Below are positions 1-6,679 of a stretch of DNA of 64,000 nucleotides, piece after piece. The stretch covers positions 62,001 to 126,000 of the forward strand of contig JAWKON010000012.1 of assembly GCA_041391125.1 (NCBI GenBank). Reading direction: 5' to 3'. This stretch comes from JACKBC01 sp041391125. GTDB taxonomy: Bacteria > Chloroflexota > Anaerolineae > Caldilineales > Caldilineaceae. The notes beneath the pieces are model-generated. The model searched no databases. It had not been told where the DNA came from and worked only from the letters and a program-made list of their open reading frames with translations. Position numbers and translations under genes: made by a program. Numbering within the stretch: position 1 is the first letter of the stretch; each line of letters opens with the position of its first letter.

Positions 1-114
1 CAGCGCAATAACCAGCATCAATAGCGCCAATAGATCATTGGTCCGATTGGAAACCTGCGTATACCGACCGCCAGGTCTTTGGGATTGGGCGGGTAATCCG
101 AAACCATTTGCCAT
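1..114 (-). CDS. N-terminus of a membrane protein, cut by window edge
   Basis: An open minus-strand frame begins at ATG 114 and runs off the left edge without a stop. The 38 visible residues start MANGFGLPAQ and become hydrophobic at the end (LLALLMLVIAL), which looks like a cytoplasmic tail leading into a first membrane helix. A purine-rich GAAGG stretch lies just before the ATG. The family cannot be named from this fragment. It is transcribed away from the thioredoxin-like/Crp operon, so positions 115-385 are a divergent promoter region. Confidence 0.45.
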   Translation of the reverse strand, partial: MANGFGLPAQSQRPGGRYTQVSNRTNDLLALLMLVIAL

Positions 115-385
115 GCCTTCATTGTAGCAATAAACGGGGTGCTGTCAAAAGCTGTTTCCCAAAGGACAACTTTTATGGGTTCCCAATCTCGTAAGAATGG
201 TCACAGATGGCGGCTTGTCGCATAACGTAAGATATGGCTATACTTGCGGTTGGCATAGATGAAAGAGATTACGCCTAACGTTAATCGAGTAGTCGATTTT
301 CATCTTGACAGAGCCAAGTATATATGAAAAATGACAGCGCACAGAATAAATTGATGGAGGTTGGCGTTTACGCCAAAAACACGGT
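115..385. other. Divergent intergenic region
   Basis: No convincing gene lies here. The region separates the leftward partial gene from the rightward thioredoxin-like/Crp operon. It holds the inverted repeat at 283-298 and a TTGACA hexamer at 305-310 that has no well-placed -10 partner. Confidence 0.5.
283..298. promoter_or_regulatory. Palindrome AATCGA-N4-TCGATT, possible Crp/Fnr operator
   Basis: A perfect 6+6 inverted repeat with a 4-base spacer lies about 90 bases before the operon that encodes a Crp/Fnr regulator. The 16-bp two-half-site layout resembles that of Fnr-type sites, although the half-site differs from TTGAT. Autoregulation is inference. Confidence 0.35.
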
Positions 386-856
386 ATGATACCTAAGCTA
401 AGTTTACCCCCGTATAATGACCGGATTGAGGATGGCCGGGCCGGTGAGCGGCGGCCCTATGATAAGCGGGCGCACAGCCTTCAACAATGCCGGCAACAGG
501 GACGCCAATACAGGGCAGATTATTTGTTTGATCAAGCATCCAACGTTCAGGACGCCGCTGTTTGTGAACGTGAAGCCGATATTCGGGTTGAAATATATGT
601 AGCCGCACACTGTCCGATTTGCGCTTATTCTTATGAAATTGCCGACTTTATTCGCGCGCATTTTCCGGCGGTCGCATTGCGCATTATTAATATAGGCGCC
701 ACCGATGAGCCGATTCCGGAGGCAGTTTTTGCCACGCCGACCTATGTACTCAATGACCGCATCTGGTCGTTGGGAAATCCATCTCCGGCGCAGGTAAGAG
801 AGAAGCTGTGCGCGCTATTGAATGAAACAGGCCAAGAAGAGGTAACAACGCCATGA
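386..856 (+). CDS. Thioredoxin-like fold protein (CPIC motif)
   Basis: From about residue 66 the protein reads as a small thioredoxin/glutaredoxin-like domain. It has a beta strand (VEIYVAAH), the redox motif C76-P-I-C79, an amphipathic helix, and ATPTYV, which fits the conserved cis-proline loop. This suggests a thiol-disulfide or redox-sensing role. The first 65 residues are basic, polar and not domain-like, so the true start may lie downstream (a TTG at 524 is in frame) and the ATG at 386 is doubtful. The stop overlaps the next gene by four bases (ATGA), so it is co-transcribed and probably translationally coupled with the Crp/Fnr regulator. The partner substrate is unknown. Confidence 0.65.
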   Translation: MIPKLSLPPYNDRIEDGRAGERRPYDKRAHSLQQCRQQGRQYRADYLFDQASNVQDAAVCEREADIRVEIYVAAHCPICAYSYEIADFIRAHFPAVALRIINIGATDEPIPEAVFATPTYVLNDRIWSLGNPSPAQVREKLCALLNETGQEEVTTP

Positions 857-1551
857 TCGATGAACGCTATGGTACGCCGCAGCCGGCGGAAAAAATGCGC
901 TATCTTTCCGAGCTGTCCGTCTTTCAGGATCTGACGCCGCGCGAAATGGAAGAGCTGAACCGCATCACCACCATGAGCACGGTGCCTAAAGGGCGCGTCT
1001 TCTATCGTCCTGAAGAGCCGGGCGAGGTGCTATTTATTCTAAAAGAGGGCCGCGTGCAGCTCTATCGCATTAGCCCGGAAGGCAAAAAGCTGGTGATTAC
1101 AACGCTCAGCTCCCATGCACTTTTTGGCGAAATGGCGCTGCTGGGTACGCAAATGCACAACACCTTTGCCGAGGCGGTGGATGACTGTTTGATCTGCGTC
1201 ATGAGCCGCAACGACCTGGAGCGGCTGATCCTCAGCAAGCCGCAGGTGGCGCTGCGTCTGCTGGAGATTACGGGCAAGCGGCTGCGCGAAGCCGAAGAGC
1301 GGTTGGAGAATATGGCCTTTAAAGGCATTCCCGCCCGCTTGGCCAGCATGATTTTACGCCTGGCCGATGAACAGGAGAGCGACACAATCTCGGGCCTGAC
1401 GCACCAGGATTTGGCTGAAAGCGTTGGCACCTATCGCGAAACCGCAACCCAGGTGCTAAACGATTTGAAATCACAGGGTTACATTGATATTGGTCGCAAG
1501 CGGATTATGATTCTAAACCGAGATGGGTTGTTAGAAGTGGCGGAAAGCTAA
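853..1551 (+). CDS. Crp/Fnr family transcriptional regulator
   Basis: This 232-residue protein has the usual layout. An N-terminal cyclic-nucleotide-binding-like beta-barrel (about residues 20-130, with LFGEMALLG) is followed by a dimerisation helix and a C-terminal winged helix (HQDLAESVGTYRETATQVL as the recognition region). The phosphate-binding cassette that in CRP ends with Arg-Ser reads HNT here, so the arginine that grips cAMP is absent and cAMP is an unlikely ligand. There is no N-terminal cysteine cluster of Fnr type; the only cysteines form CLIC in the barrel. Coupling to a thioredoxin-like gene suggests a redox or nitrosative signal, which is inference. A strong terminator follows. 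Confidence 0.9.
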   Translation: MIDERYGTPQPAEKMRYLSELSVFQDLTPREMEELNRITTMSTVPKGRVFYRPEEPGEVLFILKEGRVQLYRISPEGKKLVITTLSSHALFGEMALLGTQMHNTFAEAVDDCLICVMSRNDLERLILSKPQVALRLLEITGKRLREAEERLENMAFKGIPARLASMILRLADEQESDTISGLTHQDLAESVGTYRETATQVLNDLKSQGYIDIGRKRIMILNRDGLLEVAES

Positions 1552-1581
1552 AAAAGGGTGGCGGCAACGCCGCCCTTTTTT
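1551..1581 (+). terminator. Rho-independent terminator of the Crp/Fnr operon
   Basis: A GGCGGC/GCCGCC stem with an AAC loop, flanked by an A-run and a T-run, overlaps the stop codon of the regulator gene. Confidence 0.85.
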
Positions 1582-1620
1582 CTTGGCGCGCGCCCTTGTT
1601 CCAAATTTCACCTTTCTCTA

Positions 1621-1649
1621 TTGACATTTGCAAAAATAGTGTGTACAAT
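1621..1649 (+). promoter_or_regulatory. Sigma70-type promoter (TTGACA-17-TACAAT)
   Basis: TTGACA at 1621-1626 and TACAAT at 1644-1649 are separated by exactly 17 bases. The next gene in this direction is the ferredoxin at 1935, which would give a leader of roughly 280 bases containing the hairpin repeat at 1742-1784. Confidence 0.7.
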
Positions 1650-1741
1650 TTCGGCGCAGCCGTAGTCTGTACATTTCTGTAACACAACGGCAAAGGGCGG
1701 CTACTTGAATATTAGATTTTGTCGTACCTACGAAGCCGTTC

Positions 1742-1784
1742 CCTGAGCCTGTCGAAGGGAACACGGGCCTTCGACAGGCTCAGG
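1742..1784. repeat. Hairpin repeat, TTCGACAGGCTCAG family, copy 1
   Basis: Two perfect 17-base arms (1742-1758 and 1768-1784) surround a 9-base loop. The same element recurs at 47187-47228 and 61964-62006, and single arms lie in the loops of the hairpins at 27913 and 37190. This copy is inside the probable 5' leader of the ferredoxin gene. Confidence 0.9.
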
Positions 1785-1934
1785 CCGCGTGGCAACGTTT
1801 CGGTATAGCAAAATTTCCAGATTTCAAACAGCAGCCTATAAGTTGCCGATTTCATAACCAATGCACTGAAGATTTTCAGCCACAACGTTTTGCGCCTGGC
1901 GCGAAACCACGCACTAGCTTAGGAGAGCAAACCG

Positions 1935-2216
1935 ATGACCCATGTTATCTTTGATCTATGCGTTCGCGACGGCGCATGTGTAGATGTCTGCCCTGTTGAA
2001 TGCATTATCCCCGGCATGCCGGAGGACGAATGGCCGTGGTATTATATTGACCCGGAGACCTGCATTGATTGCGGCGCCTGCATACCTGAGTGTCCTGTGG
2101 AAGCCATCCTGCCCGAAGAAGACTTGCCCGAAGAGTATGCTTATACCACCGAATTGAACGCTCTCTTCTTTACAGACGGCCCTGGCTATACCGCCCTGGA
2201 CATGATAGAAGACTAA
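1935..2216 (+). CDS. Dicluster ferredoxin (7Fe/8Fe type)
   Basis: A 93-residue acidic protein with two Fe-S cluster motifs. The first is C-x5-C-x3-CP-x2-C (CVRDGACVDVCPVEC), with the cysteine spacing of ferredoxins carrying a 3Fe or 4Fe cluster. The second is a classical CIDCGACIPECP. The tail EEDLPEEY closely resembles the Thermus/actinobacterial 7Fe ferredoxins. It acts as a soluble low-potential electron carrier. The start is supported by AGGAG nine bases upstream. It stands alone, with its own promoter upstream and a terminator downstream, so its redox partner cannot be read from context. Confidence 0.92.
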   Translation: MTHVIFDLCVRDGACVDVCPVECIIPGMPEDEWPWYYIDPETCIDCGACIPECPVEAILPEEDLPEEYAYTTELNALFFTDGPGYTALDMIED

Positions 2217-2353
2217 AAACAGGCCATGGGCGCGCACATGGCAGGAAAAAGGATTGTGTAGGTTAATGGCGCAGGATACGCAGATTACGGCCTTTTGTTA
2301 TTTTGAGTAATATCTGGTCTAAACTGCACGTTTTTGGCCAAGCATAGTATACT

Positions 2354-2381
2354 AAAACCCCTGCACTGGCAGGGGTTTTTG
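2354..2381 (+). terminator. Terminator downstream of ferredoxin
   Basis: A CCCCTGC/GCAGGGG stem with a short loop, preceded by AAAA and followed by TTTTT. The A-run means it can work in both directions. Confidence 0.8.
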
Positions 2382-2398
2382 TTATATTTCGCTATTTT

Positions 2399-2442
2399 GG
2401 AGATTAGGGATTAGGAACACGTATACCCAATCCCTAATCTCC
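2399..2442. repeat. Hairpin repeat built on GGATTAGGGATTAGG
   Basis: The left arm 2399-2415 has GATTAGG-like words in tandem, and the right arm 2427-2442 is its near-perfect reverse complement. A related copy lies at 9205-9290. Confidence 0.8.
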
Positions 2443-2472
2443 AATCCCATACAACCGAAAGGAATTTCTGAC

Positions 2473-3207
2473 ATGGACGCTCAAGCTCCCGCCACTCAGC
2501 CCGACTGGGATGAGGTGGAACGTGCGCTCGTGATTATGGCGCACCCCGACGATCCCGACTTTTCGTGTGCCGGTACGGCCATCCAGATGGTGCAAAGGGG
2601 TATCGACGTTACCTTTATGATTTTGACCAACGGCGATAAGGGTAACCACAACCCGGAGATCACGCGCAACCAGCTTATTGAGCTGCGTAAGATCGAGCAG
2701 CGCGCCGCCGCCGCGGTGGAAGGGGTGCAGCACGTGCTCTTTATGGCCGAAGAGGATGGCTTCTTGCAATCCACCCCCGAACTGCGCAAGCGCGTTACCC
2801 GCGAAATCCGCCGCATCCAGCCCCAGTTGATCATCACCTCCAGCCCGGATCGCTATTTTGGCGGCGGCGGCTATATCAACCACCCCGATCATCGCAACGC
2901 CGGCATTGTTACGCTCGAATCGATCTTCCCCGCCGCCGACAACATGATGTTCTTCCCCGAACTGCTGGATGAAGGCTACATGCCCCACAAAATCAAGCAG
3001 CTCTACATTATGGGCGATGCCCAGGTGGATCTAAAGATCGACATCACCGATGTTTTCGAGCAGAAGATCGAAGCTATTACGTGCCACAAAACGCAGGTGC
3101 GTGAGCCGGAAAAGCTGCACGAACGCATGACCCAACGCGCCGGCCAAAAGCAGGATGATGGCTCGGTGCGCTTTTTTGAACAATTCCGTGTGCTGAAATT
3201 TGGATGA
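2473..3207 (+). CDS. PIG-L/LmbE family Zn-dependent deacetylase
   Basis: The protein has the family's metal-binding motif near the N-terminus (VIMAHPDDPDFSCAGT, about residues 21-36) and the second histidine motif NHPDHRNAG (about 136-144). In this family the first His and an Asp, with the distal His, bind zinc, and the second Asp is the catalytic base; all are present. Proline replaces the usual Glu after HPDD, as in the AHPDDPDF subgroup. Members remove N-acetyl groups from GlcNAc-type sugars in GlcNAc-inositol, mycothiol/bacillithiol and related pathways. The substrate here is unknown and no ligase partner is nearby. AAAGGA precedes the start. Confidence 0.9.
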   Translation: MDAQAPATQPDWDEVERALVIMAHPDDPDFSCAGTAIQMVQRGIDVTFMILTNGDKGNHNPEITRNQLIELRKIEQRAAAAVEGVQHVLFMAEEDGFLQSTPELRKRVTREIRRIQPQLIITSSPDRYFGGGGYINHPDHRNAGIVTLESIFPAADNMMFFPELLDEGYMPHKIKQLYIMGDAQVDLKIDITDVFEQKIEAITCHKTQVREPEKLHERMTQRAGQKQDDGSVRFFEQFRVLKFG

Positions 3208-3223
3208 TAATTGCACACCAATT

Positions 3224-3261
3224 GAAACGGGCGACTTCTCAACAGAAGCCGCCCGTTTTTA
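3224..3261. terminator. Bidirectional terminator between convergent genes
   Basis: A long stem AAACGGGCG-CTTCT / AGAAG-CGCCCGTTT with a CAAC loop is followed by T-runs. It separates the convergent deacetylase (+) and retropepsin-like gene (-). Confidence 0.85.
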
Positions 3262-3262
3262 C

Positions 3263-3643
3263 TTATTCCGACAAATCGATCTGGAAAAGCTGTTGCGGAC
3301 CGTAAAAATGCAAGTTTAAACGATTTAAGACATCGCGCCCAATCACAACAAAATTAAGGCCGGTAAGTACAACTTCCAGTTGCGGAATGACTAACTCATC
3401 CAAAGACATCCCAATTTTATATGTGAAAGTCGTGGTGGTGTCTCCGTCCCAATCTTCAAATTGTAACTGCCGTATTGGATAAAGCTGCAACCGTTCCAAA
3501 TAAATTTCTGGAATAGCTGTAATATCGGCGCCGGTATCCAGTATAGCTGAACATAATTGGCGCAGGCGGCGATTTCTCGCACTCGATACCGTTACCTGAA
3601 TGATGGGAGCAGGTGGGTCATATTGCGCATCGTACGCAATCAT
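3263..3643 (-). CDS. Retropepsin-like (clan AA) aspartic protease
   Basis: This 126-residue protein has the aspartic-protease signature LDTGADITAIP (about residues 36-46) and the second hydrophobic motif VVIGRDVLNRLNLHFYG (about 98-114). Strand order and length fit a single retropepsin lobe that works as a homodimer. There is no signal peptide, so it is cytoplasmic. Its start overlaps the stop of the upstream gene (3640-4047) by four bases, so the two are translated together. Substrates of these small bacterial retropepsin-like proteins are generally unknown; the coupled upstream protein is an obvious candidate, which is inference. Confidence 0.8.
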   Translation of the reverse strand: MIAYDAQYDPPAPIIQVTVSSARNRRLRQLCSAILDTGADITAIPEIYLERLQLYPIRQLQFEDWDGDTTTTFTYKIGMSLDELVIPQLEVVLTGLNFVVIGRDVLNRLNLHFYGPQQLFQIDLSE

Positions 3644-4047
3644 AATCTGGCTTTCCGAATTGAAGGCATCCGTACCCTATGCGGGGTTTCGGCAACAACA
3701 CGCTCAACGTAGCAGGGCACAAAACCATATTGCTGCATAACTTGTTCGTGCACCTCTAATATATCATCACCCACATGGGCGACTTTTTCTTGATAAATTG
3801 CTACAACGCGCCCCGGGTATTTGTTCATTAATTCGGGCTTCAGCCGTTCAAAGGCGGCCGCTTCTGTTAAAAATTCTGGTGGAGCCCAAGTATGCTTGGG
3901 CTGTAAGAATTTCCCGTCAGCCATTCTGCTGGCCAAAAATTCACTGACCGCTTGACTCAGAAGATCTTCAGGGGGAACGTTTTGCGCGTGAGCAAGATGT
4001 TCCAGTTGGCTTGCCAGATTCGGTTCACTCAACACCAAATTTCCCAT
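3640..4047 (-). CDS. DUF5678-like protein coupled to the protease
   Basis: Residues 1-55 look like a short helical DNA-binding or antitoxin-like segment (QNVPPEDLLSQAVSEFLA). Residues 70-120 match the DUF5678 pattern: a YPGRVVAIYQEKVAHVGDD strand-turn-strand followed by a helix and YGFVPCYVERV. The family has no proven function and is often found beside retropepsin-like proteins. The gene is the first of a two-gene operon with 4-base overlap. It may be a regulatory, substrate or chaperone partner of the protease; no direct evidence distinguishes these. Confidence 0.6.
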   Translation of the reverse strand: MGNLVLSEPNLASQLEHLAHAQNVPPEDLLSQAVSEFLASRMADGKFLQPKHTWAPPEFLTEAAAFERLKPELMNKYPGRVVAIYQEKVAHVGDDILEVHEQVMQQYGFVPCYVERVVAETPHRVRMPSIRKARL

Positions 4048-4077
4048 TCCATTGCTCCCATATCGTCAGCCTAAATA

Positions 4078-4117
4078 AGAAAGGCCAGCGCGTATATTTT
4101 ACCGCACTGGCCTTTCT
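4078..4117 (-). terminator. Terminator of the sugar ABC operon
   Basis: AGAAAGGCCAG pairs with CTGGCCTTTCT around a loop. On the minus strand a T-rich tail follows, just after the stop of the binding-protein gene at 4163. Confidence 0.75.
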
Positions 4118-4162
4118 TGCACCACAATGACAACGTATTGTGGCTATTTTAAAGGGAGATGC

Positions 4163-5599
4163 TTACTGAACTTCTTCCATCAGTTCCGCCTGCGTGTCGT
4201 TGGCGACGGTGGTCAGATTATCCAGCGTACTCTGAACGTCAGCGCCCTGCATGATCTCGTTGAAGGCTTTCTTCGCTTCGTCGCGCACGGCCTGGTAGGA
4301 GATGAGCTGCGGTTCGTAGGCGCTATACGGCAACAAGGCCAACGCCTCGCCCCACTGCACATTGGCGCTTACATAATCGCCCAGGTACTCTTCGGTACCC
4401 GCGCGGGTTGGGAAGTAGCCGCTGGCTTCCACCCACTGAGCCTGCACCTCGGGCGTGGTGAACCACTTGACGAAGATCCAGGCGGCCAGTTCCTGCTCTG
4501 GCGTGGTGGCCGTGATCATCACGTCGGCGCCATAGATATTCTGCACCGGGTCGGCGGTGGTGTGCGGAATGGCGGTCACGCCCCACTCATCGGGCTCACG
4601 GTTGTTTTCGGTGGCCGCGGTCTGCACGTCACCCTCATAGAACGGAATGCCCGAGCTGGAACCCTGGGCAAAGATGGCGCGGCGATTGGCAAATTCCGGG
4701 TTCGGGAAGCCTTCGGTAAAGAAGTAGGCGCAGCCCTCATCCAACATGCCTTTCAAGAAAGCCAAGGAATCGGCCGTCGCGGCGCCGCTGTAGTCGTAAC
4801 CACTGCCATCTGCGGTCAGAACGTTGCCGCCAAAGGCAAAGGTCCAAGCCGCCACAGCCGAGGCATCATCGCGCAGAATATAACCGCCGGTGCCATCGCC
4901 ATTGGCTTCCGCCGCTGCGCAGGCCATGGCTTTGAAATCATCCGGCGTGGTGGGCGGGCCGTCGAAGCCAAGCTCACTCAGCCAGGTTTTATTGTAGAAG
5001 AGCACTTCCATGGAGCGGTTTGGTGGGAAGCCCAGACGTTGACCGCCAAATTCCGGGTGGACACCCTGATCAAAGAAGCTGGGGAAGAAATCAGCCCTGT
5101 CTTCCTCGCTCAACCCCCAAGTCGGGTCGTTGATGAACTTGTCAAAATCGACCAGCGTCTCATTGAGTTGATAGAAAGCTTGGTCATTCTGATAGCCCAC
5201 AATGAGCGCTGCCGGCTGTTCACCCGCCGCCGTACTGGCATTCACTTTGTCGCGAATGTCATTGTAGTCACCCTGATTTTGGGCTTCCACCGTAATGCCA
5301 CACTCGTTGTTGCTGTTAAAGTCATCAACCATCACCAGCAGTTTTTCTTCGCGACCGCCGCTGTGCTGGTGCCACCAAACGATGTTCTGCCCGCGCGGAT
5401 CCACGCCGGCCAACTCACCATCGGCCGCCGGGGCGCACGCACCATCATCCGCGGCGGCATCTGACGATGTCGTATCTGCCGCCGCCGCGCTGTCGCCAGA
5501 GTTATCTGCCGCCGGCGCCGCGGGTGATGGCGCCGGGCAGGCCGCCAACAGCAGCGCCGCCAGAATCAGCAACGGGAGCCAAGTATACTTTCTTGACAT
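4163..5599 (-). CDS. Sugar ABC transporter substrate-binding lipoprotein (family 1)
   Basis: The N-terminus is a lipoprotein signal peptide (LLILAALLLAAC, lipid-anchored Cys about residue 21). It is followed by a flexible Ala/Ser/Asp-rich linker and then a family 1 extracellular binding domain (for example VWWHQHSGG, QGDYNDIRDKVN, NIYGADVMIT). It would capture an oligosaccharide or glycoside outside the cell and deliver it to the permeases encoded directly upstream on the same strand. AAGGAGA lies at good distance before ATG 5599. A 200-base gap with a hairpin repeat separates it from the permease gene, which may allow higher expression of the binding protein. The sugar is not evident; no ATPase gene is present, so a shared MsiK-type ATPase elsewhere is likely. 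Confidence 0.9.
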   Translation of the reverse strand: MSRKYTWLPLLILAALLLAACPAPSPAAPAADNSGDSAAAADTTSSDAAADDGACAPAADGELAGVDPRGQNIVWWHQHSGGREEKLLVMVDDFNSNNECGITVEAQNQGDYNDIRDKVNASTAAGEQPAALIVGYQNDQAFYQLNETLVDFDKFINDPTWGLSEEDRADFFPSFFDQGVHPEFGGQRLGFPPNRSMEVLFYNKTWLSELGFDGPPTTPDDFKAMACAAAEANGDGTGGYILRDDASAVAAWTFAFGGNVLTADGSGYDYSGAATADSLAFLKGMLDEGCAYFFTEGFPNPEFANRRAIFAQGSSSGIPFYEGDVQTAATENNREPDEWGVTAIPHTTADPVQNIYGADVMITATTPEQELAAWIFVKWFTTPEVQAQWVEASGYFPTRAGTEEYLGDYVSANVQWGEALALLPYSAYEPQLISYQAVRDEAKKAFNEIMQGADVQSTLDNLTTVANDTQAELMEEVQ

Positions 5600-5742
5600 A
5601 TGTTTTTCTCCTTGTGATACAAGTATTTAATGTGAACCAGATTTTGTAATCCACACTATCCTAAAAACGCAGAGGGCCAGAAGGCTATCTGCAATATTTG
5701 AACCCAAATTACGGCAGGCGTTCTTTGAGTTGCTAACAAATT

Positions 5743-5802
5743 AGGGGGCAAGTGGAACGTTGAAGGTTGAATTTTGCCACTTGCCACCTTCCACTTGTCC
5801 CC
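5743..5802. repeat. Hairpin repeat built on CAAGTGG/CCACTTG
   Basis: The left arm (5743-5769) carries GGGGGCAAGTGGAACGTTGAA. The right arm (5773-5802) carries its complement with the CCACTTG word twice. It sits between the permease and binding-protein genes. Confidence 0.75.
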
Positions 5803-5803
5803 T

Positions 5804-6679
5804 TTACCCTTTCAACCCAGACGAAGCAATGCCCTCCAGGAAGGTGCGTTGGGTGAAAAAATAGACGACCAAAATGGGCAGGATCGTAATGACGGAACCG
5901 GCCATTTGCAGGTGAAATTGTGAGCCGGATTCATCCAAAAAGGCCAGCAAGCCGTACGAAATCGGCCGCCATTCCGGCGTGGTTGTCACCAAAATGGGCC
6001 AGGCCAGCGCATTCCACGAACCAATAAAGCCAAAGAGGGCCAGCGTCATAATTGGCGCCTTGGAAAGCGGCACAATAATGCGCATCATGTAGCGCAAATG
6101 GCCGGCGCCATCAATTTGGGCCGAATCCCACAGCTCGTTGGGAATCTGCTGGAAAAACTGACGCAGCAGAAAGATGCCAAAAGCGTGCGCCATAAAAGGT
6201 ATGGTCAGCGCTGGCCAGTTGTTGATCCACGGAATGGGGCTAATACGCCCGATCCATGAGACCGTAATAAAGTTGGGCACCCACGTGACCGCTTCCGGCA
6301 GCATGAGCGTGGCCAGCAGCAGCGAAAAGAGAAAGGTCTTGCCCGGGAATTCCATACGCGCAAAGGCGTATGCCGCCAGAATACAAAAAGCCAATTCACC
6401 CACCAGCGTAATCATCACCAGCTTGACGCTATTCATGAAATAGAGCGAAAACTTAGCGTCATTCCACGCCTGGGCATAATTTTCCCAATGGGGCGTTGCC
6501 GGCAGAAAGTCACCGCCCGTGGCCTCGGTCAAATTCATGAGCGACACGCTGACCGTGTATAAAAAGGGCGTCAACGCCACGATCGCGCCCACGATCAGCA
6601 CCAGATAGGCCAGGCCGCGGCCCATTTTAAAACCTGCGAGCGCCGGCGATTTGGTTGGAGTGGTTGCCATGCTAGCCAT
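5804..6679 (-). CDS. Sugar ABC transporter permease, MalG type
   Basis: The protein has six predicted membrane helices, and the EAA loop that contacts the ATPase is clear (DSAQIDGAGHLRYMMRIIVP, about two thirds along). The typical MalG-like opening (ALTPFLYTVSVSLMN) and C-terminal FFTQRTFLEG are present. Several in-frame ATG codons crowd the start; ATG 6679 overlaps the MalF-type stop by eight bases, while 6700 or 6670 are also possible. It forms the heterodimeric channel with the MalF-type protein encoded just upstream. Confidence 0.9.
   Translation of the reverse strand: MASMATTPTKSPALAGFKMGRGLAYLVLIVGAIVALTPFLYTVSVSLMNLTEATGGDFLPATPHWENYAQAWNDAKFSLYFMNSVKLVMITLVGELAFCILAAYAFARMEFPGKTFLFSLLLATLMLPEAVTWVPNFITVSWIGRISPIPWINNWPALTIPFMAHAFGIFLLRQFFQQIPNELWDSAQIDGAGHLRYMMRIIVPLSKAPIMTLALFGFIGSWNALAWPILVTTTPEWRPISYGLLAFLDESGSQFHLQMAGSVITILPILVVYFFTQRTFLEGIASSGLKG

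Noticed and set aside
393..608. Short open frames overlapping the thioredoxin-like gene on both strands
   Set aside because: No domain or ribosome site; the thioredoxin-like frame has a recognisable fold in its second half.
3640..3643. Programmed frameshift between the DUF5678-like gene and the protease, as in retroviral gag-pro
   Set aside because: The junction is a normal ATGA stop-start overlap; there is no slippery heptamer, so ordinary coupling explains it.
4127..5464. 445-codon open frame antisense to the sugar-binding protein gene
   Set aside because: Shadow of a high-GC gene; no start signal or domain.
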